Below are positions 29,022 through 38,767 of a stretch of DNA of 64,000 nt, piece after piece. The stretch comes from an uncultured Sulfitobacter sp. (lineage in GTDB: Bacteria > Pseudomonadota > Alphaproteobacteria > Rhodobacterales > Rhodobacteraceae), in contig CANLOQ010000001.1 in NCBI GenBank assembly GCA_947492925.1, forward strand, positions 620,001 through 684,000. The letters run 5' to 3'. The translations under genes were made by a program, and so were the position numbers. Each line of letters starts with the position of its first letter. Within the stretch, counting starts at the first letter, position 1. Under the pieces are notes generated by a model. The model made no database searches. It was not told the DNA's origin and saw nothing but the letters and a program-made list of their open reading frames with translations.

Positions 29022-29776
29022 GACTGCATCCAGTGCAGGGTGTCTTCGGTCCGTCCGTGGGGGTGGTATTCCGCGCTGACCCACCCGGCGTAGTTCGACG
29101 CCGCGACAGCATTGAAAAGCGCGTCAAAATCTATGTCGCCGGTGCCGGGCGCGCCCCGCTCTGGCGTGTCGCCAATCTGAATGTGCCGGATCAGATCACG
29201 GTGTGCTTCATACACCGCAACGGCATCCTCGTGAATGACCTGTGCATGATAGCTGTCATATTGCAGCCCGACATTGGACGCGTCTACCGCCGCCAAAACC
29301 TCTGCGGCCAGATCATAGTCATTCAAGAAGTATCCGGGCATTGCCACCGGGTTCAAAGGCTCCAAGGTCAGGGTCACGCCTTTGGGCGCGGCACCGGCGG
29401 CCCAGCGCAGGTTGTCTATCAGGGTCTGTTTGCACGCTGGCCCTTCGCCTTCACCTGTCATCACATGAACAAAGGTTACGCCCAGTGCTTCGGCATATCT
29501 GAACACACGCTTCATATCGTATTGGAACCGCTCTGCGGCTGCAGGCACTGCGGCAAAGCCACGGTCCCCACCCGTGTAATTGGGCGGCGGCGCGTTGATC
29601 AGGATCATGCGTTGGCCATTGGCCTGCAATGCACCCAGTGTTTCCTTGGCGGCCACATCGTAGGGGAAAAGCACTTCAACCGCCTCAAATCCGGCGTCTG
29701 CTGCCGCCTCGAACCGGTCCAGATAAGGAAGCTCTCGCCAGAGCAGGGTCAGATTGGCGGCAAATTTCAGTGACAT
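29018..29776 (-). CDS. hyi: Hydroxypyruvate isomerase family protein
   Basis: A 252-residue TIM-barrel isomerase of the Hyi/OtnI family, interconverting hydroxypyruvate and tartronate semialdehyde or a similar 2-oxo sugar acid. Seen: MSLKFAANLTLLW at the start, metal/acid-base residues in LTLEPLN, VGLQYDSYHAQ, HIQIGD and the late SAEYHP. Directly downstream of the DUF1285 gene on the same strand and overlapping DUF2798. No glyoxylate carboligase or tartronate reductase genes are nearby, so the exact substrate is not fixed. Confidence 0.87.
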   Translation of the reverse strand: MSLKFAANLTLLWRELPYLDRFEAAADAGFEAVEVLFPYDVAAKETLGALQANGQRMILINAPPPNYTGGDRGFAAVPAAAERFQYDMKRVFRYAEALGVTFVHVMTGEGEGPACKQTLIDNLRWAAGAAPKGVTLTLEPLNPVAMPGYFLNDYDLAAEVLAAVDASNVGLQYDSYHAQVIHEDAVAVYEAHRDLIRHIQIGDTPERGAPGTGDIDFDALFNAVAASNYAGWVSAEYHPHGRTEDTLHWMQS

Positions 29777-30373
29777 TCAGGCATCTTTGGGCAGTTCATT
29801 TGACGGGATGATGCCAAAAAACGCTCCCCCTGACCACAGACCAAACCACCCTTCGTGGTGTACGCCCAGATCAACCAGTCTGTAAAAGCTCTTGCGATCG
29901 ATCAGCGCCTCAAGATTGCGGCGGATCAGAACATAGGGCGCGGGTTCTCCGGTTTCGGGGTCACGCACGACGCGGATGGGGTGATCCGGCCCTGCAATCG
30001 CCGTATCGCCAAGGTTTGTTTCAAACGCCAGCGTCTGATCGACCCCTGTACCCGATCCTGTGAAGTCTACCGCTACAAATGGCGCGTCCTCAACGGTGAT
30101 TCCAACCTTCTCCACCGGTGTGACCAGAAAATACTTGTCATCCTCGCGCCACAGAATGGATGCAAACAGCTTGACCAATTCAATCCGTCCGATTGGCGTG
30201 CCCTCGTAGAACCACGTTCCGTCGCGCTTGATCTGCATGTCAATGTCACCGCAAAACGGCGGATTCCATTGTTCAAGCGGCGGCATTCCGCGTGTTTTTG
30301 CCGCTTTGACAGATGCCGCAAGGGAGGATGCGCTGGGAGTAACGGTTTTTTGTCCGCTCATTGCTTTTGCCAT
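29777..30373 (-). CDS. DUF1285 domain-containing protein
   Basis: A 198-residue cytoplasmic protein matching DUF1285: PPLEQWNPPFCGDIDMQI near the start, then IGRIELVKLFASILWREDDKYFLVTPVEKVGI and a YVLIRRNLEALIDRKSFYRLVDLG C-terminus. Start 30373 (MAKAMSG) or the internal MSG at 30361 are both possible. It diverges from the MoxR operon with 55 bases between starts, and neighbours this operon in many alphaproteobacteria as far as I recall. Function unknown. Confidence 0.85.
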   Translation of the reverse strand: MAKAMSGQKTVTPSASSLAASVKAAKTRGMPPLEQWNPPFCGDIDMQIKRDGTWFYEGTPIGRIELVKLFASILWREDDKYFLVTPVEKVGITVEDAPFVAVDFTGSGTGVDQTLAFETNLGDTAIAGPDHPIRVVRDPETGEPAPYVLIRRNLEALIDRKSFYRLVDLGVHHEGWFGLWSGGAFFGIIPSNELPKDA

Positions 30374-30428
30374 TTCCGCTTAAAGAGATAGGTTAGAAGG
30401 AACATATAATCCCGAGGAACAGAATGTC

Positions 30429-31436
30429 ATGACCGAAGCGACAGACATGGTAGCGAAGATTGAAGCACTGGGTGGCAAGTTGGCAGAGGCCAAGGCCTCT
30501 ATCACCAAGCGTTTCATCGGTCAGGAACGGGTAGTCGACCTAACATTGACCGCCCTTTTGTGCGGCGGTCATGGATTGTTGATCGGTTTGCCGGGTCTGG
30601 GCAAAACGCGGCTTGTCGAAACACTCAGCACTGTGATGGGGCTGGATGGCAACCGGGTTCAATTCACACCAGACCTGATGCCCGCCGATATCCTCGGCTC
30701 CGAAGTGCTGGATACAGCCCCCGACGGCACCCGCGCCTTTCGTTTCGTCGAAGGGCCGATTTTTTGCCAGCTTTTGATGGCGGATGAAATCAACCGCGCC
30801 TCTCCACGCACACAATCCGCGCTGTTGCAGGCGATGCAGGAAAAAACTGTCACCGTCGCGGGGCAGGATCGCACACTGGGCATTCCATTTCATGTGCTGG
30901 CCACGCAAAACCCCATTGAACAGGAAGGCACCTATCCTTTGCCCGAAGCGCAGCTTGATCGTTTCCTCGTGCAGATTGATGTTGCCTACCCTGACCGCGA
31001 CACAGAGCGTGACATCCTGCTGGCCACAACGGGCGACACCGATGCCGCATCCACGCAGGTGTTCAGCGCACAAGAACTGCTGGACGCACAGCGTTTGCTG
31101 CGCCGGATGCCGGTGGGCGAGTCGGTTGTCGAGATGATCCTTGATCTGGTGCGCGCTTTCCGGCCCGAAGAGGACAGTGCCAGCGCACAGGTGCGCGAGA
31201 CCGTTGCATGGGGCCCCGGCCCGCGTGCGGCGCAGGCCCTCATGCTGGCCGTGCGGGCGCGGGCACTGCTGGAAGGGCGGCTTGCGCCATCGGCAGAAGA
31301 TGTGATCGATATGGCCCGCCCGGTTTTGACGCACCGCATGGCCCTTAACTTTGCCGCACGTGCCCGGGGCGACAGCCTGCACGGGCTGATCGACCAGACC
31401 GCCGCAGACCTGACCAAAACACGGGCTGCCGCGTGA
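30429..31436 (+). CDS. MoxR family AAA+ ATPase
   Basis: A 335-residue AAA+ chaperone. Walker A GLPGLGKT (residues ~53-60), Walker B LLMADEINRA, sensor 1 VLATQNP and the typical GTYPLPEAQLDRF segment are present. MoxR proteins help mature metal- or vWA-domain partners. First gene of a four-gene operon with DUF58, BatA/DUF4159 and a large membrane protein, a conserved layout linked to envelope stress or complex assembly. GAGGA precedes the ATG. The next gene overlaps by GTGA. Confidence 0.95.
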   Translation: MTEATDMVAKIEALGGKLAEAKASITKRFIGQERVVDLTLTALLCGGHGLLIGLPGLGKTRLVETLSTVMGLDGNRVQFTPDLMPADILGSEVLDTAPDGTRAFRFVEGPIFCQLLMADEINRASPRTQSALLQAMQEKTVTVAGQDRTLGIPFHVLATQNPIEQEGTYPLPEAQLDRFLVQIDVAYPDRDTERDILLATTGDTDAASTQVFSAQELLDAQRLLRRMPVGESVVEMILDLVRAFRPEEDSASAQVRETVAWGPGPRAAQALMLAVRARALLEGRLAPSAEDVIDMARPVLTHRMALNFAARARGDSLHGLIDQTAADLTKTRAAA

Positions 31437-32317
31437 GCACGCCCACCACCCTGCGCGCCGAGGCCGAAGATCAGGCATCCCGCCTGCCCGCACTTCTGGC
31501 GCGGGCCGAGCATCTGGCCGGAGCCGTCCTTCTGGGCGCACACGGGCGCAGGCGTGCAGGCATGGGCGATGATTTCTGGCAGTATCGTCCGGCGCAAATC
31601 GGTGACAGCCGCCGTATGATCGACCATCGCCGTTCCGCGCGGGGTGATCAGGAATTTGTCCGGGAACGCGAATGGCAGATCGCACAATCCGTCATGCTCT
31701 GGGTTGATCAGGGCGCGTCCATGCGGTTCAGCTCTGACAAGAACCTCCCTCACAAAGCAGCCCGCGCGCGGCTTTTGGGCCTTGCATTGGCGGTGCTTTT
31801 GCTGCGCGGTGGCGAACGGGTGGGGCTGACCGGCACTGCTTTGCCTCCCAGACGGGGCAATCCACAACTCATGCGGCTGGCCGAACTGTTCTGCCTAGAT
31901 GACGCGGCGGATTACAGCCCGCCGGAACACCGCGCCATGATCCCCCATGCCCGCGCCGTCTTCATTTCTGATTTCATGGGGCCGCTTGACGGTGTCCAGA
32001 CCGCATTGACCAAAGCTGCCGATCGTGGCGTGCGCGGTGTGCTTTATCACGTGCTGGACCCGTCTGAAGAGGTGTTTCCATTTACAGGCCGGACCATTTT
32101 TGAAAGCGTCGGCGGCACGCTCAGCCATGAAACGCTCAAGGCAAATGACCTAAAGAGCCGGTATCTGGAGCGGCTGGCAGCACGCAAAGCAGAATTGCAG
32201 AGCCTGTGCGCGCTGACAGGTTGGCAATACGGGCTGCACCATACCGATGCGCCCGCACAATCCGCCCTTTTGTGGCTTTATGGCGCGCTTGATGCGCGGG
32301 CGGGGATGGCAGCATGA
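31433..32317 (+). CDS. DUF58 domain-containing protein
   Basis: A 294-residue protein with the DUF58 signature around residues 30-90 (GRRRAGMGDDFWQYRPAQIGDSRRMIDHRRSARGDQEFVRE) and a vWA-like core further on (VMLWVDQGASMRFS). It starts with GTG 31433, overlapping the moxR stop, and its own stop overlaps the next gene (ATGA). DUF58 proteins are the usual partners of MoxR ATPases; the molecular role is not established. Confidence 0.93.
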   Translation: MSTPTTLRAEAEDQASRLPALLARAEHLAGAVLLGAHGRRRAGMGDDFWQYRPAQIGDSRRMIDHRRSARGDQEFVREREWQIAQSVMLWVDQGASMRFSSDKNLPHKAARARLLGLALAVLLLRGGERVGLTGTALPPRRGNPQLMRLAELFCLDDAADYSPPEHRAMIPHARAVFISDFMGPLDGVQTALTKAADRGVRGVLYHVLDPSEEVFPFTGRTIFESVGGTLSHETLKANDLKSRYLERLAARKAELQSLCALTGWQYGLHHTDAPAQSALLWLYGALDARAGMAA

Positions 32318-35085
32318 CAGTTTTGGGCGGCATTGGTTTCACGTCTCCTTGGTTGCTGTTTGCATTGCTGGCATTGCCGATCCTGTGGCTGATCCTGCGC
32401 GCGGTGCCCCCGGCCCCCATTCGCCGCCGCTTTCCCGGGGTCGCGCTTTTGCTGGGACTGTCTGACGAGGATACTGTGTCTGACCGCACGCCGTGGTGGC
32501 TGTTGCTGCTGCGGATGCTGGCGGTGGCGGCGATCATTCTGGGCTTGGCTGGTCCGGTGCTGAATCCAGAAGCCGATCAGGCCGAGGGAGACGGCCCCTT
32601 GCTGATCGTACTGGATGGATCATGGGCCGGTGCTACCCGTTGGCCACAGCAAACGCAGGCGATTGACGCCCAATTGACTCGCGCCAGCCGCGCGGGCCGC
32701 CCCGTTGGTTTCCTTGCGCTGACACGTCCAGACGCCCCTGCATTCCAGTCGGCAGACGTCTGGCGCACGCGACTGGCCGGTTTTGCGCCCGCCCCCTGGC
32801 AGCCCTCGCCGGAAGATATCAATAGGTCGGTCGAAATCATGGGTGATCTGGATGCATTTGATACGCTTTGGTTCAGTGACGCGCTTGATTATGACGGGCG
32901 CGACCGCGTGCTGGCAGCGCTTCAGGCGCAAGGGAATGTCGAAGTCTATCAGACAGCGGCCGACGTACTGGCCATTGCACCGGCGGCCTATGAAAACAGC
33001 GTTGTGAACCTGAACCTTGCCCGCGCGACGCCCGGCCAGCCGCGCGAAGTCGTCGTCCGCGCCGAAGGCCGTGATCCGGCAGGGAACGCCCGTATCCTCG
33101 CCACAGCAACCGCCGCGTTTGAACAGGGTAGCACCACCGCCAGCACCGAATTGTCACTTCCCTCAGAATTGCGGGCGCGTATTACCGGTTTTACGATTGC
33201 CGGACAGCGCTCTGCTGGGGCAACCTCATTGGTGGATGATGCGCTGCAACGACGCGAAGTGGCGCTGATCGGCGCGGATGGTGGGCAGGAAAGCCTGCAA
33301 CTGCTGTCTCCGCTGCACTACATCGAACAGGCACTTGCCCCTACTGCAGACCTGATCGACGGATCCATCACCGATGTACTGCCTGCCAACCCGGACGTGA
33401 TCATGCTGGCCGATGTCGCCACATTGTCAGAGGCCGAGGCCGCTCCGCTATTGGAATGGATTGATCAGGGCGGAATGCTTGTCCGGTTTGCGGGTCCCCG
33501 CGTAGCTGCAAGCGACATCAGCCGTTTTGACGAAGACCCGCTGATGCCGGTGCGCCTGCGCGCCGGTGGCCGCAGTGTAGGTGGTGCAATGAGTTGGGGA
33601 GAACCGAAATCCCTTGATACTTTCAAGGACAGTTCACCTTTCTTCGGGCTAAGCGTACCCGACGACGTGGTTGTGACCGCGCAGGTCGTGGCGCAACCTG
33701 ACCCGACACTGGCCGACCGTGTGATTGCGTCTCTCAGCGATGGCACACCACTGGTCACGCGCAAGGTTCTGGGACAGGGGCAAATTGTGCTGTTTCATGT
33801 CACTGCGACGGCAGAATGGTCTACACTGCCGCTGTCAGGTCTCTTTGTCGAAATGCTTGAGCGGCTCGCGGTTTCCTCTGCTTCAGCCTCTCCTGAGGCG
33901 GCAGATCTGGAAGGCACCACGTGGATCCCGCAGCGCGTGATGGACGGATACGGTACGCTGTCTGACGCGGGCACATTGCCCGGTGTGGACGGTGTCGATC
34001 TGGTCTCTGCTGCCGCCGGTCCTGCAATGCGCCCCGGAATCTACAGCAGCGGCGAACGCCGTCTGGCCCGCAATGTGTTTCGTACCGATGATACGTTGAC
34101 GCCCGCAAGCTGGCCATCGGATGTTCCGGTGCGCGGCTTGGCCGTGGCTCCAGAACAGCCCATCGCCGGCTGGTTGCTGAGCCTGTCGATTTTGTTGCTT
34201 CTGGCCGATGTGGTTGCGTCATTGGCTTTGTCGGGTCGACTGCTTCGGCGCAGCAACGCGACTGCGGTTGTGCTGTTGGCCCTGCCGCTGCTAGCTCCCG
34301 CCTCGGGGGCCGACGCCCAAAGTAACGATGACCTTTTCGCGCTTGCCGCGACCACCGAAGTTTCGCTGGCGCATGTCGTCACCGGCAACAACCAGCTGGA
34401 TGAGATTGCCGCTGCCGGTCTGAACGGACTTTCGGACACACTGTTTTTCCGCACCTCGATCGAACCCGCACCAGCCACTGCGGTAAACCTTGAAACCGAC
34501 GAGCTTGCATTCTTTCCAATCCTCTACTGGCCCATCACGCCGGATCAACCCCGCCCCTCGTCCGAAGCTTACGTCAAACTGAATGACTATCTGCGTTCCG
34601 GTGGTTTGATCCTGTTTGATACCCGTGACGCTGACATTTCCAGTTTTGGCGCGGCAAGCCCGAACGGGCGCAAGCTGCAAGAGCTTGCCGCACCTCTGGA
34701 CATTCCACCGCTGGAACCGCTGCCGAGTGACCATGTTCTGACGCGCACATTTTACCTGCTGCAGGATTTTCCGGGGCGGCACAACAGTCGTGATGTTTGG
34801 GTCGAGGCCGCGCCTCCCAATGCCGTTCAAATCGAAGGCATGCCGTTTCGCAACCTGAATGACGGCGTGACACCGGTGGTGATTGGCGGCAACGACTGGG
34901 CCGCAGCCTGGGCCGTGCGCAGCGATGGCACACCGCTGCTTCCGGTCGGACGCGGTTTTTCCGGCGACAGACAGCGCGAACTGGCCAACCGGTTTGGTGT
35001 AAACCTGATCATGCATGTGCTGACGGGGAACTATAAATCAGATCAGGTGCATGTGCCTGCGTTGCTGGATAGGTTGGGCCAATGA
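32314..35085 (+). CDS. BatA-like aerotolerance / DUF4159 domain membrane protein
   Basis: A 923-residue inner-membrane protein. The N-terminus has the BatA pattern: one hydrophobic helix (WLLFALLALPILWLILRAV), an arginine-rich cytoplasmic loop, and a second helix near residue 65. A large vWA/gatase-like middle region follows. Two hydrophobic segments (~residues 610-670) precede the C-terminal ~240-residue DUF4159 domain (FPILYWPIT, GGLILFDTRDAD, DVWVEA). Third gene of the MoxR operon, overlapping both neighbours by four bases. Probably a scaffold of a membrane complex; no catalytic residues recognised. Confidence 0.9.
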   Translation: MTVLGGIGFTSPWLLFALLALPILWLILRAVPPAPIRRRFPGVALLLGLSDEDTVSDRTPWWLLLLRMLAVAAIILGLAGPVLNPEADQAEGDGPLLIVLDGSWAGATRWPQQTQAIDAQLTRASRAGRPVGFLALTRPDAPAFQSADVWRTRLAGFAPAPWQPSPEDINRSVEIMGDLDAFDTLWFSDALDYDGRDRVLAALQAQGNVEVYQTAADVLAIAPAAYENSVVNLNLARATPGQPREVVVRAEGRDPAGNARILATATAAFEQGSTTASTELSLPSELRARITGFTIAGQRSAGATSLVDDALQRREVALIGADGGQESLQLLSPLHYIEQALAPTADLIDGSITDVLPANPDVIMLADVATLSEAEAAPLLEWIDQGGMLVRFAGPRVAASDISRFDEDPLMPVRLRAGGRSVGGAMSWGEPKSLDTFKDSSPFFGLSVPDDVVVTAQVVAQPDPTLADRVIASLSDGTPLVTRKVLGQGQIVLFHVTATAEWSTLPLSGLFVEMLERLAVSSASASPEAADLEGTTWIPQRVMDGYGTLSDAGTLPGVDGVDLVSAAAGPAMRPGIYSSGERRLARNVFRTDDTLTPASWPSDVPVRGLAVAPEQPIAGWLLSLSILLLLADVVASLALSGRLLRRSNATAVVLLALPLLAPASGADAQSNDDLFALAATTEVSLAHVVTGNNQLDEIAAAGLNGLSDTLFFRTSIEPAPATAVNLETDELAFFPILYWPITPDQPRPSSEAYVKLNDYLRSGGLILFDTRDADISSFGAASPNGRKLQELAAPLDIPPLEPLPSDHVLTRTFYLLQDFPGRHNSRDVWVEAAPPNAVQIEGMPFRNLNDGVTPVVIGGNDWAAAWAVRSDGTPLLPVGRGFSGDRQRELANRFGVNLIMHVLTGNYKSDQVHVPALLDRLGQ

Positions 35086-37127
35086 CCGCGACACTTGTAT
35101 ATGACCCTCTGATCCCGGTGCCGCTGTTGATCGTGGTGGCAATCATTGCGCTGATGGGGTTGATCCTTGCCATTTTGCGAGGCCTGAACGGATGGCCGCT
35201 TCGCGGGCTTGCTGCCGCTGTGGTACTGGGCGCGCTGGCCAACCCATCCTACCAACAGGAAGACCGCGCGCCGCTGTCTGACATCGTGCTTCTGGTTGAG
35301 GATCAAAGCGCCAGCCAAAGGCTTAGTGACCGCGCAGACCAGACGGCACAGGCTGCCGACACGCTGGCCGCCCAGATCACCGCACGGCCAAATACAGAAT
35401 TGCGTCGGATCACCGTACCGGACGGCGCCGGAGATGCCGGTACGCAGGTGATGGCCGCAATAACTGACGCATTGGCCGAAGAACCGCGCGCGCGGATTGC
35501 AGGCATCCTCGCCCTGAGCGACGGGCGGGTGCACGACGCTGATTTGCCGATTGATCTGCCTGCGCCGATGCACCTGCTGATGACGGGACGCGACACTGAT
35601 TGGGACCGCCGCCTGACGGTGCGCAATGCCCCTGCCTTTGCCATCATCGGAGAGCCTGTCACGCTGACCCTGCGCATTGATGATCTGGGGGCCGCACCCG
35701 GGGGGGATGCGCTTGCTCCGCTGGACATCTCCATCGACGGTGAACCGGCACAGACATTCCGCGTACCTATTGGGCAAGACCTCGAATTGCCGATCACCCT
35801 GCCCCACGGCGGCCGCAACGTGATCCGGTTTTCCCTGCCCGAGGCTGAGGGAGAGCTGACCGACCGCAACAATGCGGCCCTCATCCAGATGAACGGTGTG
35901 CGTGACCGCCTTAGCGTGCTGCTGGTCAGCGGCGAGCCGCATCCGGGCGGACGCACCTGGCGTAACCTTCTGAAGTCAGACAGCTCTGTCGATCTGGTGC
36001 ACTTTACCATCCTGAGACCACCGGAAAAACAAGACGGTGTGCCGGTGACAGAATTATCATTGATCGCCTTTCCGACGCGCGAACTGTTCATGGAGAAGAT
36101 CGACGATTTTGATCTGATTATTTTTGACCGCTACCAGCGCCGTGGTATTCTGCCCGCGCTTTATCTGGACAATGTGGCGCAATACGTGCGCGGCGGAGGT
36201 GCGGTTTTGGTCGCTGCCGGTCCGGATTTCGCCAGTGCCGACAGCCTTTACCGTTCGCCGCTGGGCAGCGTTTTGCCCGCAACGCCCACCGCCCGTGTCC
36301 TTGAGGAACCCTTTCGCCCGGTGACCACTGATCTGGGTGCACGCCATCCGGTCACGACCGACCTGCCGGGCAGCGGTGACTGGGGCCGCTGGTTACGTCA
36401 GATCGATGTGGCTGATCCGCAGGGCAACGTAGTAATGGAAGGCGTAGACGGTCGCCCACTCTTGGTGCTTAACCGGGTTGAGGAAGGGCGCGTGGCGCTG
36501 ATGGCCTCTGACCACGCATGGCTGTGGAGCCGGGGGTACGAAGGTGGCGGGCCGCAACTGGAACTGTTGCGCCGTCTTGCACACTGGATGATGAAAGAGC
36601 CGGAGCTGGAAGAAGAAGCACTTACCGCGATAGCCGAGGGGCAGGATATGCGGATCACCCGGCGGACTTTGGCCGAAAGCGTGCCGCCCGTTGTCGTTAC
36701 AGCACCCGATGGCAGCACATCCGAGGTATCGCTGAGCGAAACCGCGCCCGGTATTTTCGAAGGTGCCTATCAGGGACCGGAAATGGGGCTCTACCGGCTT
36801 GAAAATGGCGATCAGACTTCAGTGATCGGCCTTGGGCCTGCTGCACCCCGCGAATTTGTTGAAACCATCGCCAGTGGCGATGCCCTTGATCCGATCGTGA
36901 CCGCGTTGCGCGGCGGTGTGGCGCGGCTGGAAGAGGGCTTGCCGCGCTTGCGTAACGTCCGTTTGGGTCGTCCAGCGGCGGGCCGGGGATGGCTGGGCAT
37001 CACACCACGGGGCGCATACGAAACCCGCGACATTCGGCAAACAGCGATCCTGCCAGGCTGGTTGGTTTTGCTGCTTTCGACAGTGCTGATCACTGCTGCA
37101 TGGCTGCGTGAGGGTCGACGCCGGTAA
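35082..37127 (+). CDS. Large membrane protein with glutamine-amidotransferase-like fold (MoxR operon)
   Basis: A 681-residue protein. Two N-terminal transmembrane helices (~10-30 and ~40-50) and a C-terminal helix (GWLVLLLSTVLITAAWL) flank a big periplasmic part. The middle contains LSVLLVSGEPHPGGRTWRNLL, DLIIFDRYQ and GGGAVLVAAGPDF, the pattern of class I gatase-like domains that lack the catalytic triad. It ends the moxR-DUF58-DUF4159 operon (ATGA overlap upstream) and is convergent with the NicO-type gene 14 bases away. Function unknown; likely part of the same membrane complex. Confidence 0.85.
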   Translation: MTATLVYDPLIPVPLLIVVAIIALMGLILAILRGLNGWPLRGLAAAVVLGALANPSYQQEDRAPLSDIVLLVEDQSASQRLSDRADQTAQAADTLAAQITARPNTELRRITVPDGAGDAGTQVMAAITDALAEEPRARIAGILALSDGRVHDADLPIDLPAPMHLLMTGRDTDWDRRLTVRNAPAFAIIGEPVTLTLRIDDLGAAPGGDALAPLDISIDGEPAQTFRVPIGQDLELPITLPHGGRNVIRFSLPEAEGELTDRNNAALIQMNGVRDRLSVLLVSGEPHPGGRTWRNLLKSDSSVDLVHFTILRPPEKQDGVPVTELSLIAFPTRELFMEKIDDFDLIIFDRYQRRGILPALYLDNVAQYVRGGGAVLVAAGPDFASADSLYRSPLGSVLPATPTARVLEEPFRPVTTDLGARHPVTTDLPGSGDWGRWLRQIDVADPQGNVVMEGVDGRPLLVLNRVEEGRVALMASDHAWLWSRGYEGGGPQLELLRRLAHWMMKEPELEEEALTAIAEGQDMRITRRTLAESVPPVVVTAPDGSTSEVSLSETAPGIFEGAYQGPEMGLYRLENGDQTSVIGLGPAAPREFVETIASGDALDPIVTALRGGVARLEEGLPRLRNVRLGRPAAGRGWLGITPRGAYETRDIRQTAILPGWLVLLLSTVLITAAWLREGRRR

Positions 37128-37141
37128 GGGTGGATTACGCG

Positions 37142-38062
37142 TCAGACCGCACGCAACAAAAGCCCCCCGGCCAGCACCACCACGACAAAACCCGCCAACA
37201 TCTCAATCCCGGCCACGGCACGCGCCATCTGGGGTGATTCACCGATACCAGCCAGCATACCGCCGCGCAGTGATCCGGCGGCAATGCCCACGAAAATGGT
37301 AACAAGGGCGGTGCCTGTTCCCATTGCAAAAGCCCCAGCAATGCCAAGCCCGGCGATGCCCATTTGCCATGTGATGATCAGTACAAAAAGCGCGCCAGTG
37401 CAGGGCCGCACAGCGATACCTGCAATCAGGATCATCGCTTCGCGCAGCGTGCCTGCATTTTCAACCTGTGTGAGTGTCGGGCCATGAGCGTGCCCGCACG
37501 CGCTGCACACCGCAGTGTCGCCAGTGTGGTCGTGATCATGATTATGATGATGTGCCTGCGCTCCGGCCCGCGAAGGCAGCAATTTCCGCAGCCCTCGCCA
37601 GACAAGCCAAAGGCCAATCAGGGCAATCGCCCCGTAGCTGATAGGTGCCATCACAGCTTCGGTCCAGTCGACCATTGCCTGCCTGCCAAGGTTCAACAAG
37701 AAGACCCCGGCATACACAACAACGACCGCCGTCAGCGCCTGCGCCAATGACGCCGCCAGCGCGATCAGCGACAGGCGCAACATCGGCACGCGACGGGCAA
37801 ATCCATACCCTCCAATCAGCACCTTACCGTGTCCGGGTCCTGCTGCGTGGGCCAGACCGTAGGCAAAACAAGCCCCCAGCAAGGCAAGGACTGCACCCGC
37901 GTCGCCCACGCGCGCGGCACGCAATGCGCCAGCAATGGCGTTCTGAAACTCGCGCTGCTGGCCTGCGGCCCACAGGCCCAGCCGATCGAAACCGCCACTC
38001 AGCCACAGCCAGACCAGACCGACAGCCACGGCACATGCCGCAATGCTCAGGAAATATCGCAT
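37142..38062 (-). CDS. NicO/RcnA-type nickel/cobalt transporter
   Basis: A 306-residue polytopic membrane protein. Helix 2 region carries the family motif GLAHAAGPGHGKVLIGGY, and a cytoplasmic loop is histidine-rich (AHHHNHDHDHTGD with a CSACGHAHG segment), typical for Ni2+/Co2+ efflux or uptake proteins of this family. Overlaps the DUF1007 gene upstream by 16 bases, a frequent pairing in proteobacteria. The direction of transport is not evident from sequence. Confidence 0.87.
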   Translation of the reverse strand: MRYFLSIAACAVAVGLVWLWLSGGFDRLGLWAAGQQREFQNAIAGALRAARVGDAGAVLALLGACFAYGLAHAAGPGHGKVLIGGYGFARRVPMLRLSLIALAASLAQALTAVVVVYAGVFLLNLGRQAMVDWTEAVMAPISYGAIALIGLWLVWRGLRKLLPSRAGAQAHHHNHDHDHTGDTAVCSACGHAHGPTLTQVENAGTLREAMILIAGIAVRPCTGALFVLIITWQMGIAGLGIAGAFAMGTGTALVTIFVGIAAGSLRGGMLAGIGESPQMARAVAGIEMLAGFVVVVLAGGLLLRAV

Positions 38063-38697
38063 GAAATGACCACTGTGCTGGCCAGAAGACCGCCAATGTC
38101 CGGCAGATCCGCATCCTCAGGTGTGGTTTCCACATCAAGCATATTTAACTGATCCCGCAACAAAAGCAGATTGGTATCAAGGTCCGGGACCTCGATCCGT
38201 TGACCACAGATATCGGACCCTTCGATGCGAACCGGCAAAGTGATATCATAGGCGGTATAGAAAGTGGGATCATAGGGTTTGACTTCAATCCGCACACCTG
38301 CGGTCTGATCGGGGTCCACGCGGCGCACATGTGTGGTTATAATTCGCGCGTCTTTGTAAACCGCAGTAGGCTTCATTGGTCCGGACAAACTTAAATCAAC
38401 GCCCCCTTGCGTGATCACAAGGTCACCGTTGAACCCGGGGGTCCACTGCATATCAAAGCCGGTTAGGTCCGCCTGCTCTTTGGGGGTCAACACCCCGTCA
38501 AAGTCTGAATCAAGGGCCCGGTCTTCCATGATTAGCAAGGAATAAAATTCATCGTAGGCCCAGGTGACCTTGACCTCGACCAGCCTTCCTGCGCCATCGA
38601 ATTTCAGATCCAGACCGGTATCGACAAAGATATGCGGGTGCGCGCCAAGCGGGGCAGCGCAACACAGACTGATCAGCAATGCAGCAAGGCGTTTCAT
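38047..38697 (-). CDS. DUF1007 family periplasmic protein
   Basis: A 216-residue exported protein with a clear signal peptide (MKRLAALLISLCCAAPLGAHPH) directly followed by the DUF1007 opening HPHIFVDTGLDLKFD. An EF-hand-like DSDFDGVLTPKE segment lies near residue 65. The start is set at ATG 38697 because the signal peptide begins there; six extra upstream codons are open. Co-transcribed with the NicO-type transporter, and probably delivers or senses the metal (inference). Confidence 0.87.
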   Translation of the reverse strand: MKRLAALLISLCCAAPLGAHPHIFVDTGLDLKFDGAGRLVEVKVTWAYDEFYSLLIMEDRALDSDFDGVLTPKEQADLTGFDMQWTPGFNGDLVITQGGVDLSLSGPMKPTAVYKDARIITTHVRRVDPDQTAGVRIEVKPYDPTFYTAYDITLPVRIEGSDICGQRIEVPDLDTNLLLLRDQLNMLDVETTPEDADLPDIGGLLASTVVISCDIS

Positions 38698-38767
38698 CAC
38701 AGGTGTGGCATACAACAGGCCCCTGCCCGCGGCAAGAATGCAGCACCTCGCAAGCGATGACTTGCCG

